A stretch of 64,000 nt of DNA from Desmonostoc muscorum FACHB-395 (GCF_014698035.1 NZ_JACJSF010000011.1:103144-167143), one strand, 5' to 3'. Shown: positions 47,990 through 57,022, counted from the first letter of the stretch. Notes: generated by a model from the letters alone, not told the origin. A program made the numbers and translations.

Positions 47990-49231
47990 TTAGAATTTAT
48001 CTACTAGACAAACTTGTTCATAGCTTTTACCAGCGATATCCCAAGTAAAATCTGTTTCTACCAGATGTCTACCGTTATGAGACAATTCTGCACGCAGATG
48101 TGGTTGATCGAAGAGTTGACTAATAGCGGTGATGTACTCCGTTGGTGTATTTGCTCGTAATGCCCGTAATGGATGACTAACGCCGTCTACAGCTAATCCT
48201 TCTAAGCCGCGATCGCTAGCTACTATAGGTACACCAGCTGCCATTGCTTCTAAAGTTTTATTTTTAATGCCAAACCCAGTTCGCATGGGTACAACACAGA
48301 TGGTACATTTATGCAAGTATTCTACCATTGAAGGCACACGCCCAATTACATTAATTCCTGGTTTTTGATCGAGTGCTAAAACTTCTGGCACTGGATGAGA
48401 ACCGACGATATCGAAAATTGTATCAGGATAAAGTTTTTGGATTGCTGGCAAGACTTCGTTGCTGAAGAAGCAGACAGCATCAATGTTTGCCAAATTATCC
48501 ATTGCGCCGATAAAAATTAAGCGATGTCCTCCTGGATCGGTGCTACGGTTGGGGAAAGAAACTAAATCTACACCATTGGGAATAACTGTAATTTCACTAT
48601 TGGGGTTAAATTCTTGTAGTTGAATTTTATCTTCTTCTGTTGTCGCTACAATTGCCGAAAACTTACCACAGTAATTTTGCTCATAACGCCGCAGAAGCGG
48701 TAGATTAATTTTGTCTCTCAGGGAATTTTCTGAAATGCCTGTGGTTAGTTGGTTGCGACAGGTAGCGTAAACAGAACTATGAACATTCACTATGGTTTTT
48801 AGCTGTTTCTGAAAATGCGTAGGCGTAGCCCGTCGTAGACATCGCACATAAATTTCATTGACGCTATGTTCGCAGGTAATTACATCACATTTCCCTGCTT
48901 CCACCCAGTTATCAACCCATCTTTGCATCTCAAGTGAGTAGCGGTTAAGTACGCTTGGCGGTGTCCCTTGTTGCAAAAATCGACCAAATCGCTGTATCTT
49001 CTTCAATACTCCAGTGGTTCCAGAATCTAAAGGGCGTTCAAAAATGGCTAGATGATCCACATAATTGCCTAATTCTGCTACTTCTGCGTCGGTAACATCG
49101 CCCTCGCGTTGAGTAGCGAGGGTGACAGTATGGCGTTGACTCAGGTATTTAAGTAAATGAAATGTCCTGACTTGGGTTCCCCCGCGCGTTGGTGGGTAAG
49201 GAAAGGTAGAAGATAGCATTAAGATATTCAT
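47990..49231 (-). CDS. Glycosyltransferase family 4 protein
   Basis: 413 residues, GT-B fold. The N-terminal half opens MLSSTFPYPPTRGGTQVR, the C-terminal nucleotide-sugar domain has VIPNGVDL, IFIGAMDN, and the GFGIKNKTLEAMAAGVPIVAS region with the EX7E-type acidic residue. It should add a sugar to an envelope or exopolysaccharide acceptor in the cytosol. Residues about 129-138 (RCLRRATPT) are encoded by a dispersed repeat and appear to be an in-frame insertion between two normal segments. It is not in a polysaccharide cluster. Confidence 0.9.
   Translation of the reverse strand: MNILMLSSTFPYPPTRGGTQVRTFHLLKYLSQRHTVTLATQREGDVTDAEVAELGNYVDHLAIFERPLDSGTTGVLKKIQRFGRFLQQGTPPSVLNRYSLEMQRWVDNWVEAGKCDVITCEHSVNEIYVRCLRRATPTHFQKQLKTIVNVHSSVYATCRNQLTTGISENSLRDKINLPLLRRYEQNYCGKFSAIVATTEEDKIQLQEFNPNSEITVIPNGVDLVSFPNRSTDPGGHRLIFIGAMDNLANIDAVCFFSNEVLPAIQKLYPDTIFDIVGSHPVPEVLALDQKPGINVIGRVPSMVEYLHKCTICVVPMRTGFGIKNKTLEAMAAGVPIVASDRGLEGLAVDGVSHPLRALRANTPTEYITAISQLFDQPHLRAELSHNGRHLVETDFTWDIAGKSYEQVCLVDKF
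48816..48845. repeat. Dispersed repeat inside the glycosyltransferase gene
   Basis: GCGTAGGCGTAGCCC..., the same family as 29411 and 30222, located in the coding sequence and read in frame on the minus strand as RCLRRATPT. Confidence 0.9.
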
Positions 49232-49356
49232 ATTAAGTTATGAATCAAATGTGATATGTACACCATGACCTCATTGGAGGCTGTATGTCATCATTTGATT
49301 TACAATAGCTTTCAAATCAATATAGACAGTGCGTAGACCTCTCTTTAAATCCAGAA

Positions 49357-49516
49357 CTATGCCGGAAACAGTGAAAATTTTAGTTTAAATTCAGATGGAT
49401 GGACAGGTGAACCGAAAAGTTCTACAATCTGACTGATTGTGGTAAAGTTACCTATTGCCCAATCCACATAACCATAGTAAAGATTTTCTAGTGATCCGGT
49501 TTGATTGCGGAAGCAC
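49357..49516 (-). pseudogene. Possible gene remnant
   Basis: About 50 sense codons on the minus strand (YYGYVDWAIGNFTTISQIVE...) between two stops, with no start codon, directly upstream of the small NdhP-like gene. It reads like protein but matches no family I know. Confidence 0.3.
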
Positions 49517-49558
49517 TAAATTAAGATAAGAAAGTCTTGAGTAAGGGGCAGCAAACAA

Positions 49559-49681
49559 ATGGATGTAAAGCTGATTCTAGCTGGATTAACAGTTATCTTC
49601 ACGCTTTCGTGCTTATTCTTTGGCACGAAAAACGGATTCTATGATTCAGATAACTATCACGGCAATGGTTCCGCACATTGA
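49559..49681 (+). CDS. ndhP: Small single-helix protein, probably NDH-1 subunit NdhP
   Basis: 40 residues: a hydrophobic helix (LILAGLTVIFTLSCLFFGTK) followed by NGFYDSDNYHGNGSAH. The size, one N-terminal membrane helix and short hydrophilic tail fit the NdhP/NdhQ type small subunits of the cyanobacterial NDH-1 complex in the thylakoid membrane, which drives cyclic electron flow and respiration. AAGGGG precedes the ATG by about eleven bases. Too short for usual gene finders. The remaining sequence in 49232-49988 shows no other gene; a GAACCAGTGCGGGTTC hairpin near 49830 has no recognised role. The identity as NdhP is from memory of size and layout, not alignment. Confidence 0.55.
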   Translation: MDVKLILAGLTVIFTLSCLFFGTKNGFYDSDNYHGNGSAH

Positions 49682-49988
49682 AATAAATCTGTAGTGGCTT
49701 GGGCGACTTTCCGTAGGGTAAGTTTGCTAACAGCGCTCAGAAGTTGCAAAGGTAAAACACACAAGAGGCAAACTCCTTTAGCTCCTAGTTTGATGGCTTT
49801 TCATTAGCCCACCTTTCCGAACCAGTGCGGGTTCGGCTGAGGCGTCCTCCCCAATCAAAAATCTGTATTCTCAGGGTGTAGGGGCGCACGCGAAAACTTA
49901 CCCCTAAGTCACAAAACCAAAACTTGTGTAACGTAACTTTTGGCTTTTGGGATATGTCCATGATGATGAGGTTGGAGGGGAGGACAGT

Positions 49989-51659
49989 ATGAGGGATAAT
50001 CTGTCGGCATCTTCTAGCGTAGATGCTGCGGAACTGGGTACTGAATTAGAATGTTTGCCCTATAGTGTCCAGCATCACGATGAGGGCGTTTGTTTATTGG
50101 TAAAGATGGGGCCACACCGCATCCTGTTAGACTGTGGTATGGAAGATATTTCATCGCTGGCTAAGGGGCTTACTAAGTCGGAACGTGCATCTAGTCCGCC
50201 CCTACCAGCAGATTTAGTTTTGATTAGCCACGCCCACCCAGATCACTCCAGAGGCTTGCTGGCACTACATAAAGCTTTTCCTAAGTTACCTATCTATGGT
50301 AGCGAAGTAACCAGCAAGTTACTGCCACTGAATTGGCTAGACCAAGATGCTGAGGAAATTTCCAAATTTTGTCATGCTTTGCCGTTGTGATCGCCTGTGG
50401 AATTTCAAGATGGTTTAGTCGCAGAATTATTTCCCGCCGGGCATCTACCAGGGGCAGTGGCCATTCTCCTTACCTACACCACCAAGCAGCGTACTTACAA
50501 ATTACTATATACAGGGGATTTTTTCTTATCAAATTCCCGGTTGGTAGAAGGTTTGCGTTTAGAGGAACTGCGGGGCTTAGACTTGGATGTGCTGATTATT
50601 GAAGGCAGTTATGGCACATCCCGTCATCCTCACCGCCGCAACCAGGAAAATCAACTAGCAGAGCGAATTAATCGGGCGATCGCTGACCATTGTTCTGTAA
50701 TCCTTCCCACTCCTGCTTTAGGATTGGGTCAAGAAATGCTAATGCTGTTACGCTCTCATCACCACTTCACCGGAAGAGATTTAGATATCTGGGTGGATGG
50801 TGCTGTCGCTACTGGCTGCGATGCTTACCTAGAACTGTTACCCCACCTCCCCCCATCTGTGCAAAACTTCGCCCGCCATCAACCCTTATTTTGGGATGAA
50901 CGGGTACGTCCCCGCGTGCGTCGTTTACAAGCAGAACATCGTCCCACAGTGGGCAAGTCACCTTGTATAGTTCTCACCGACTCTACATCTGATTTAGGCA
51001 AACACTGCCAACTAGACACCGGCCCTTGGCTGATCCTTCTTCCAGAAAAAATTGATATAAAAGTTAATAAAGAATATTTAGCACCCACCACTGTTGAAAG
51101 CTATCTCTTAGCGCAACATAGTGATGGCCCTGGTACTACGCAGCTAATTCATAATTTGCGACCCCAGCACGTCATTTTTGTCCACGGTTCTCCTGCTTAC
51201 TTAGCAGACCTGACTAGCTTGGAAGAGTTGCAAAACCGCTACCATATACATTCTCCAGCAGCTAACACCTTAGTAGAACTGCCTATCGGCGACACATTCT
51301 TACAACCAGCAGCACCAGAAACTAACTACGAAGGCGAACTGACAGAGTTGGGAACAGTAATCACAATTACCCTACCCAATATGATTACTGCCGATCCGCG
51401 TTGGCGGCAATTTGCCGATACTGGTTTAATCGAAGCTCGTTGGCAAGGGGAAGAACTTGTCTTAAGGGGATTGTCTCAACGAGAACTTCTTAGCCAAAAT
51501 AGCGATCGCTATACATGGACGGATGTCGACTGTTGTGGTACTTGCCGACATCAAAGGGGACAGAGGTGTTGGAACCCAGCTTCGCCGTTGTATAACTTTA
51601 AGGTAACTCTCGAAGGTTACTGTCCTGCTTTTGAAGGTTTATCTAGTGCTGAGTCCTGA
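49989..51659 (+). pseudogene. MBL-fold (beta-CASP-like) hydrolase interrupted by TGA
   Basis: One reading frame of about 556 codons from the ATG at 49989 (GGAGGGGAGG upstream) is broken at 50388-50390 by a TGA, after HALPL and before SPVEFQDGL, then continues in the same frame to 51659. Before the stop lie the metal site HAHPDH (H81, H83, D85, H86) and after it the LLYTGD, EGSYGTSRHP and HGSP segments expected for an RNA-processing type beta-CASP enzyme, plus a C-terminal Cys cluster (CCGTC...CWNP). The TGA arises from TTGTGATCGCC, one C-to-T change from a HIP1-like TTGCGATCGCC. It could be a nonsense mutation, a sequencing error or readthrough. Confidence 0.75.
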
Positions 51660-51714
51660 GTTAGGATTTATGACTTAGAACTCGGCACTAGGCACCAGTG
51701 GCTTTTCGCTTGAT

Positions 51715-51751
51715 GCTAGGCTCTCCCTTTGGGGTAAGGGGAGAGCCTAGC
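51715..51751. terminator. Strong palindrome after the MBL gene
   Basis: GCTAGGCTCTCCC...GGGGAGAGCCTAGC forms a 13-bp near-perfect stem with a ten-base loop, in the gap between the MBL frame (+) and the next gene (-). No T-run follows, so it may be a dispersed repeat or a rho-independent-like barrier for both. Confidence 0.55.
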
Positions 51752-51826
51752 GAATCAGCTGGCAGAATCAGAAACCAGTCACCTCTAACGAGAAACCTGT
51801 TTTTAGTACTGGCTCCTCAACACTGA

Positions 51827-52138
51827 TTATTCTGGATTCGAGTCAGTGTAACGGTTGTGGATGCGTTCGGCTTCGGGACAGTCTTCAGTCATCAGGGGTT
51901 CCACATTTCCGCGTGGCACTGAAGCCAGTTTTTGCGTTACAGCACCAATGCTCTCGAGGCGAACCATTTCTTCCCAAGAACAAACTTCGTCCTCTTCTTC
52001 TGTTTCATAGCGTAGGGTCACTAAATCTCCCTCTATGTCGATGATGCGGGCGCGTTCAATCCAGCGTTGCTGGTCCCGCAAGAAAACACATACCTCGCGC
52101 CCATCGCAACAGAGTTGATAAATCTTGCGGTGTAGCAT
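51827..52138 (-). CDS. DUF6679-type conserved cyanobacterial protein
   Basis: 103 residues that match a short cyanobacterial family, likely DUF6679: MLHRKIYQLCCDGREV, then RWIERARIIDIEGDLVTLRYETEEEDE and SWEEMVRLESIG. Beta-rich, acidic and cytosolic, with a CC pair near the N-terminus. Conservation implies a real function but none is known to me. It begins a minus-strand run of small genes. Confidence 0.7.
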   Translation of the reverse strand: MLHRKIYQLCCDGREVCVFLRDQQRWIERARIIDIEGDLVTLRYETEEEDEVCSWEEMVRLESIGAVTQKLASVPRGNVEPLMTEDCPEAERIHNRYTDSNPE

Positions 52139-52357
52139 GTACTGTTTCTGCCTTTTTAAACAACGTAGTTAAACCTGTCAAAATCTGGGTTCTACCCCAT
52201 TACATTACACCTTTGGGAGGCTAATTTCACCGTTGAGAACAAGTACGCTTTATCACTCAATGCCAAAATTTGCCTGTAGTTGTCAAAATATTGGGAAATA
52301 TTGGGCAATAAATCATGAGTTGCTCTGGCAATGAATTCAATCTCCTTTCAGATTATT

Positions 52358-52516
52358 CTAAGGAACGTCTGCTTCATAGAAGTCAAACAATTCGGAATCT
52401 GTCCTAATCAGGTTCATATTTCTTGGTGAGTCATTCTTACCATTATGTAATAAATAATACTCCAAAACAATCGTTGATTGCGGTTGTTTAATCTGCCTAC
52501 TTTTACTCATTGGCAT
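52358..52516 (-). CDS. Very short hypothetical protein
   Basis: 52 residues from the ATG at 52516; a longer frame from a GTG at 52555 is possible. Sequence around IVLEYYLLHNGKNDSPRNMNLIRTDSELFDFYEADVP is not recognised. Reasonable codon use but no Shine-Dalgarno that I can see. Weakly supported. Confidence 0.35.
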   Translation of the reverse strand: MPMSKSRQIKQPQSTIVLEYYLLHNGKNDSPRNMNLIRTDSELFDFYEADVP

Positions 52517-52737
52517 TGCTGGGAAGTCCGGGGACTCGGCTTTACTTTTACCCACTTGTATCTGATCTTAACTCATTCTCTTGCTGACCTTGATGGTTTT
52601 CAGCAACAACACCCAAAGAGTTTTGAATTTTTAAGGTTTTTTGCCTGATGATGGGTAAAAAAAGGGCAAGAGAATGGGATAGTGAGCATAAATACTTGCA
52701 ACAAGCTTTCCTCGGTTCCTCTGGTTCTTTTGGAGGA

Positions 52738-52956
52738 TCAGGAAGATTTATGTGGTAGGGGAAATTCTATAAGCAAGTTCGATGAGGATGCTTCTCGTTT
52801 TATTTTACCTGCACGAACTGCGTCATATAGGGCTGCAAGGTCTGGCAAATCCTCTGACTGATAGCATTTAGTAGCTAGCACTTGCTGGAGTAAACCCTCA
52901 GATTCAACACTAAGATATCCAGTTTGGAAAGCAGATTCAACGATTGTGCGAATCAT
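52738..52956 (-). CDS. Small conserved hypothetical protein
   Basis: 72 residues, MIRTIVESAFQTGYLSVESEG then LLQQVLATKCYQSEDLPDLAALYDAVRAGKIKRE. It resembles short helical proteins that occur in several copies in Nostoc-type genomes. A single Cys, no membrane segment. Function unknown. Long AT-rich leader upstream. Confidence 0.6.
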   Translation of the reverse strand: MIRTIVESAFQTGYLSVESEGLLQQVLATKCYQSEDLPDLAALYDAVRAGKIKREASSSNLLIEFPLPHKSS

Positions 52957-53214
52957 CTTGGTTAGGACAGAGTAAACAATTTGTTACATCAAGTGTGGAA
53001 CATTTTTTTCTGCGACTGGTTGATATGGAACATGAATATTATGTGATTATAGTTACACGTAAATAGTGATCCGTATCACAGAAATGGTATTAAATATAAG
53101 ATTTAGATGAGACTAATGGGGGTATACGGTGAGATTTTAATACAAAGATATTTAGCATTAATCTTGGTAAGCTAAATAGTTTGACAATATTAAAATGTAG
53201 TGAAACATAAGCAA

Positions 53215-54024
53215 TCAAGCAAAAAACTGGCGGAAATCTTCATCCTTTTGGCTTAGTTGCACCCAGTCTAAGTTTAGGGACTGGAATTTTTGCACCAAGC
53301 GATCGCAAGCTGGACGTTCGGTAGCATAATGTCCCGCATCTATTAAAATAAGATTGCGTTGGTGCAGCCCGCCGTAGGCATCGCGGCTTTCTTGAAACTG
53401 ATGAAACTTACAGTCAGAAGTCAGATAAGCCTGGGCACCAGTTTTGGCAACGGCTGAAATATAACCAGCCCCCGAACCACCTAAAACAGCAACTCGTGAA
53501 ATTATTTGCTGTAAGTCATCAGTTGGGGAAAAAATCAAATTAGGGGGAGCAAGTCGGGTTTGAATAGCTGCGAGTAATTCCTGTAGTGTCAAAGATGGCT
53601 CTAGCAAACCAACACGACCATATCCTAATCCTGCTTGTGTTGGTACTATGGGAGTCACTTGCTTGAGTTCTAAAATTTGAGCTAATACATCAGCTGTACC
53701 ATCCTGCACTTGGTCGAAATTGGTGTGAGCGCTGTAAATACCAATATTATGGGTAAAAGCCAACCGTACCATTTCTGCGATCGCTTCACCAGTGCGTAAA
53801 GATTTGAGAGGATTAAAAATCAAGGGATGATGGGCGAATATCAGATTAGCATTTTCTGCGATCGCTTCTTGCATTACTGCCAAAGTCGGTGTCAAACAAA
53901 CCAAAACCCGTACTTTTTCCTGCAACACTCCTGGTTCAATCTGCCAGCCGCAATTATCCCAGCTTTCACACCAAGCGGGATTTGCCCATGTTTCAAACCA
54001 AGTAATTAAATCAACAATTTTCAT
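53215..54024 (-). CDS. Nif3/YbgI-like dinuclear metal protein
   Basis: 269 residues from the ATG at 54024 (the frame extends six codons to a TTG). Metal ligands are H65-H66 in FAHHPL, D104 in SAHTNFD, H232 and E236 in DAGHYATE. The opening MKIVDLITWFETWANP matches Nif3 proteins, which form hexameric toroids and have been linked to GTP cyclohydrolase I-type or unknown functions. Residues about 214-223 (RDAYGGLHQ) are encoded by a dispersed repeat, making a loop just before the DAGHYATE strand. Family firm, function unclear. Confidence 0.9.
   Translation of the reverse strand: MKIVDLITWFETWANPAWCESWDNCGWQIEPGVLQEKVRVLVCLTPTLAVMQEAIAENANLIFAHHPLIFNPLKSLRTGEAIAEMVRLAFTHNIGIYSAHTNFDQVQDGTADVLAQILELKQVTPIVPTQAGLGYGRVGLLEPSLTLQELLAAIQTRLAPPNLIFSPTDDLQQIISRVAVLGGSGAGYISAVAKTGAQAYLTSDCKFHQFQESRDAYGGLHQRNLILIDAGHYATERPACDRLVQKFQSLNLDWVQLSQKDEDFRQFFA
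53357..53385. repeat. Dispersed repeat inside the Nif3 gene
   Basis: GCAGCCCGCCGTAGGCATCGC, a diverged copy of the family at 29411 and 48816, located in the coding sequence and read in frame on the minus strand. Confidence 0.75.
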
Positions 54025-54065
54025 AATTATTTTCTTCAGCAATTTTTAATTGCTAATCATGCTAA

Positions 54066-54815
54066 TCAGTGTTTCTGTGGTTGAATATTTAATTTTAATG
54101 CTAATTCCTGGCGCATTTCTTGAAAAGGTTTGTTCCATACTGGGCTAGCATTCCAGTTCCACACTGCTACTGGGATAAGTTGCTCTTCAGCTAGATAAGT
54201 GAGTAGACGATATTCGTCTTCTGGTTCACGAGAAAAAGTGAAGGGATTCCGGTAGCCTGTATCACATAGTTTATAAGATACGACTTGACCATGATTAATC
54301 CGTTGTACAAGTTCCTTACCTTTGGCGAGTAAATAATCCAAAAAAACCAGACTAAAAGGCTCTATATATGCGCGTTTTTTTGGTTCTTTTTGTACCCACC
54401 TCGCCCACTCAAACCCATACATAAAATCGTGAACATAACGAAAGCGAATTTCTGTTTTAGTTCCGAACATTTCTATCAGAGAAACCATCTTTTTAGCAAA
54501 AATTTTGAGAAAAGGAATAGCGCCCTCATTTGCTACTAAAGCCTGCCTAAGCATACTACTAACCAGAAAATCAAAATCCCAAAATATGTTTTCTGGGAAG
54601 TTTTGTAACTGGGTACAGACTATGATTTCGAGAGTTTGCTGAAGATTTGTAAGAAGTTCAATATCAGTGTTTTGCTCAGTAATTAAATTTTCCAACTCAG
54701 TAAAGCTGGTAATTAGTTTCTTTTGGGGATTAAGTGATAATAAATTAATAGACTGTTGGGCAAGGATTTCATCAATATATTGGAAAGTATGAGTTGGTGT
54801 CAGTTCTTGCTTCAT
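54066..54815 (-). CDS. Hypothetical protein
   Basis: 249 residues, mostly helical and soluble. Recognisable blocks: FWDFDFLVSSMLRQAL, RFRYVHDFMYGFEWARW, PFTFSREPEDEYRLLTYLAEE and VAVWNWNASPVW near the C-terminus. I do not recognise a family. 41 bp separate it from the downstream Nif3 start, so both may share a transcript. No cysteine cluster or signal peptide. Confidence 0.6.
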   Translation of the reverse strand: MKQELTPTHTFQYIDEILAQQSINLLSLNPQKKLITSFTELENLITEQNTDIELLTNLQQTLEIIVCTQLQNFPENIFWDFDFLVSSMLRQALVANEGAIPFLKIFAKKMVSLIEMFGTKTEIRFRYVHDFMYGFEWARWVQKEPKKRAYIEPFSLVFLDYLLAKGKELVQRINHGQVVSYKLCDTGYRNPFTFSREPEDEYRLLTYLAEEQLIPVAVWNWNASPVWNKPFQEMRQELALKLNIQPQKH

Positions 54816-54999
54816 AGTAATTGAAATAACCCAAACAGCTTACACTAATTATTAGTGTATATCGAAATAAGTAAATTCTTAAATAAGGAAAAACAAACTT
54901 AACTTTTAAGTTAACAAATTGACACCAATTATTTAATATATTATGTCTAATTAATTCCGCATCAATAATTTTGCAATGAAAATTATAGGATTATTATTT

Positions 55000-55101
55000 G
55001 ATTTCTGAAAAAACTAGGTATTTAGGGGGTGTCTTAGAACGGAGTTCCTAACGCACCATTATCGAAGGTTGAGTGCATTACTGCGTATCTTTTCAGAAAT
55101 C
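55000..55101. mobile_element. MITE-like element with 12-bp terminal inverted repeats
   Basis: Perfect GATTTCTGAAAA (55000-55011) and TTTTCAGAAATC (55090-55101) flank about 78 bp. Inside, GGTGTCTTAG and CTAACGCACC make a second, imperfect hairpin around AACGGAGTTC. No coding capacity. It lies in the 54816-55241 gap between the hypothetical gene and YjbQ. Otherwise AT-rich. Confidence 0.5.
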
Positions 55102-55241
55102 AAACCGGATTTCTGTATCACGACGAAATTTGTTTAATGTATATTACCGCGAGTTTATGAAATTATATCCAAAGGGTAGGTAGAATAACCAGAGTATTTA
55201 AACTCTACAAAACTCAAGCTGGAATCAAACTTGAAAATCAG

Positions 55242-55655
55242 CTATCCAGAAATGTGGATAACCAATTCTCTTAAATGACTGTGCTGGCGATGTTCCCAAA
55301 TATAAATTCCCTGCCAAGTTCCCAGTACTAGATGACCTCGATTAATAGGGATTTGCTCAGAAGTGTGGGTAAGTGCAGTACGAATGTGTGCTGGCATATC
55401 ATCGGGGCCTTCTGCATCGTGGATATATTTGCCTGATTCTGGGACAAGTTTTGACATAAAATTGGCTAAATCCACAAGAACATCAGGATCGGCATTTTCT
55501 TGAATAACTAAACTGGCTGAAGTGTGGCGCAAAAATAAAGTACAAAGACCAGTTTCAACCCCCGATTCTGCGACTGCGGCTTCAATTTTAGCGGTGATAT
55601 TGTAAAAAGATTTGGCAGTAGTGGAAATTTTTAGTAACTTTTGGTAGTGAGTCAT
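55242..55655 (-). CDS. YjbQ/UPF0047 family protein
   Basis: 137 residues, UPF0047: LCTLFLRHTSASLVIQENAD, DAEGPDDMPAHIRTALT, INRGHLVLGTWQGIYIWEHR. Single-domain hexameric fold with conserved His/Asp residues. Members have weak thiamine-phosphate synthase activity, but their main role is unclear. Start ATG has weak upstream context. Confidence 0.9.
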   Translation of the reverse strand: MTHYQKLLKISTTAKSFYNITAKIEAAVAESGVETGLCTLFLRHTSASLVIQENADPDVLVDLANFMSKLVPESGKYIHDAEGPDDMPAHIRTALTHTSEQIPINRGHLVLGTWQGIYIWEHRQHSHLRELVIHISG

Positions 55656-55761
55656 TTAAAACAGTAATGATTGATGAGAGTAAAAGCTAATTAGCCGTTT
55701 AATCTGCTTGATGTTATGTTGTGTTATCGTTGCTTTATCGTTAGATAGAGTATATCTTCTC

Positions 55762-55911
55762 TTAAAAAGGCTTAACACCGAAATCTTTGAGCAAATCGCG
55801 GATGATCGGTGTAGCAAGAAGATTGTGAGACAATGTAATGTTATCTAGGTTTGACCCTGGCAATTCTAAACTCTCTTTAGAGGATGTTATATTGTCTTGG
55901 TTAATATTCAT
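55762..55911 (-). CDS. Small ORF after the GT28-like gene
   Basis: 49 codons, MNINQDNITSSKESLELPG then ...LLATPIIRDLLKDFGVKPF. It starts 28 bases after the upstream glycosyltransferase stop on the same strand, so it may be the last gene of that transcript. No Shine-Dalgarno sequence is clear and no family is known. Confidence 0.35.
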   Translation of the reverse strand: MNINQDNITSSKESLELPGSNLDNITLSHNLLATPIIRDLLKDFGVKPF

Positions 55912-55939
55912 ATATTAATTTATACTGTTTTGAATAACT

Positions 55940-57022
55940 TTATTTCGTCTGTAAATAATTTAGAACCGCTTTAGCGATCGCTTCATTACCATCCTTAGCA
56001 ATTAGCTGGGATTGCTTTGGTAGTTGGGGTAACTGATACAGAAAGTCCCAAGTCCCTTGAAAAAACTCAGATGGGGTGATGATTTGATGCTGGTTATAAT
56101 TTGTTATACCTTCTAGTAGAAAACTTGCTTCGGCAAAGTCCTCACGGGGAATAGTAACAATAGGTACTCCCAAGAGTGTAGCTTCAGAAAAAGTACCGTA
56201 GCCAGGTTTAGAGACGACTCGCCCACAAATAGGCATAAAATCTACTGGGCGGTATTTACGGTCATTAATTTTTACTAAATTAGGTAAATCAGGCGCAGAT
56301 TGATCAAAGACGATAAATTGCCAATCTGGAAATCGCCGCAGGTTATCGTAGGGAATTTGCTGCAAACCCAAGCCGCCAAAGGTCAACAAAATAGTTTTTT
56401 CGATAGGTGCAGTTATTCCCCAAAGAGAACGTAAATCATCAGCAGAGTAATGGGGGGAACCACCTGTTAGACCAACATCTGTGATATTCTTGAAAGCTTG
56501 CATCGGTTCGTGGAAAGGGAGACGGAATAGGCGATCGCACTTTGAGTACCAATCACTAATCCAATCTGCAACTGCTGTAAATTCCCCTCCCCAATCTCGG
56601 TAGATAAAGTCCCAGCCAAAGTTACTCATCATCCAGCAAGGGATATTTGCACCTTTGGCAAACCCAGGAGTCAGGAAGGGAATATCTGCCAAAATGAGAT
56701 GAACGCGATTTTGGCGGATAAAATTCACTTCTGAGGCAATCAGCGAATTTTGATGTTTTTTAATATCCAGTAACTTTTCTAAAGTCGCTACTTTATCCAT
56801 TGTCAGACTATCGGTTTGCACCACACCCAAATCAAATGCACGGGGACGATAGATGAAATCTCCTTCTATATAGCACTCTAGCAACCAGCGCGGGGCAGTG
56901 GTAACAAGAATTAGCAAAATTTCTGGACATAATTTTTGAATTGTCGCAGCGACGGAAGCCATGCGTGTAGCATGTCCAAAGCCGTGGTTAGTGATGGCTA
57001 AGTATAAGATTGGGCGTTCCAT
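55940..57022 (-). CDS. GT28-like glycosyltransferase-domain protein
   Basis: 360 residues, GT-B fold. The N-terminal LAITNHGFGHATRMASVA glycine motif and C-terminal ILLTFGGLGLQ, KPGYGTFSEATLLGVPIV resemble MurG-type and the N-terminal domain of plant-type arabinokinase. Likely acts on a nucleotide sugar in the cytosol; acceptor unknown. ACCTTTTAAATGG shows weak context at the start. It is upstream of a 49-residue ORF on the same strand. Confidence 0.85.
   Translation of the reverse strand: MERPILYLAITNHGFGHATRMASVAATIQKLCPEILLILVTTAPRWLLECYIEGDFIYRPRAFDLGVVQTDSLTMDKVATLEKLLDIKKHQNSLIASEVNFIRQNRVHLILADIPFLTPGFAKGANIPCWMMSNFGWDFIYRDWGGEFTAVADWISDWYSKCDRLFRLPFHEPMQAFKNITDVGLTGGSPHYSADDLRSLWGITAPIEKTILLTFGGLGLQQIPYDNLRRFPDWQFIVFDQSAPDLPNLVKINDRKYRPVDFMPICGRVVSKPGYGTFSEATLLGVPIVTIPREDFAEASFLLEGITNYNQHQIITPSEFFQGTWDFLYQLPQLPKQSQLIAKDGNEAIAKAVLNYLQTK

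Noticed and set aside
49800..49880. Possible riboswitch upstream of the MBL gene
   Set aside because: A GAACCAGTGCGGGTTC hairpin is present but no known aptamer core matches.
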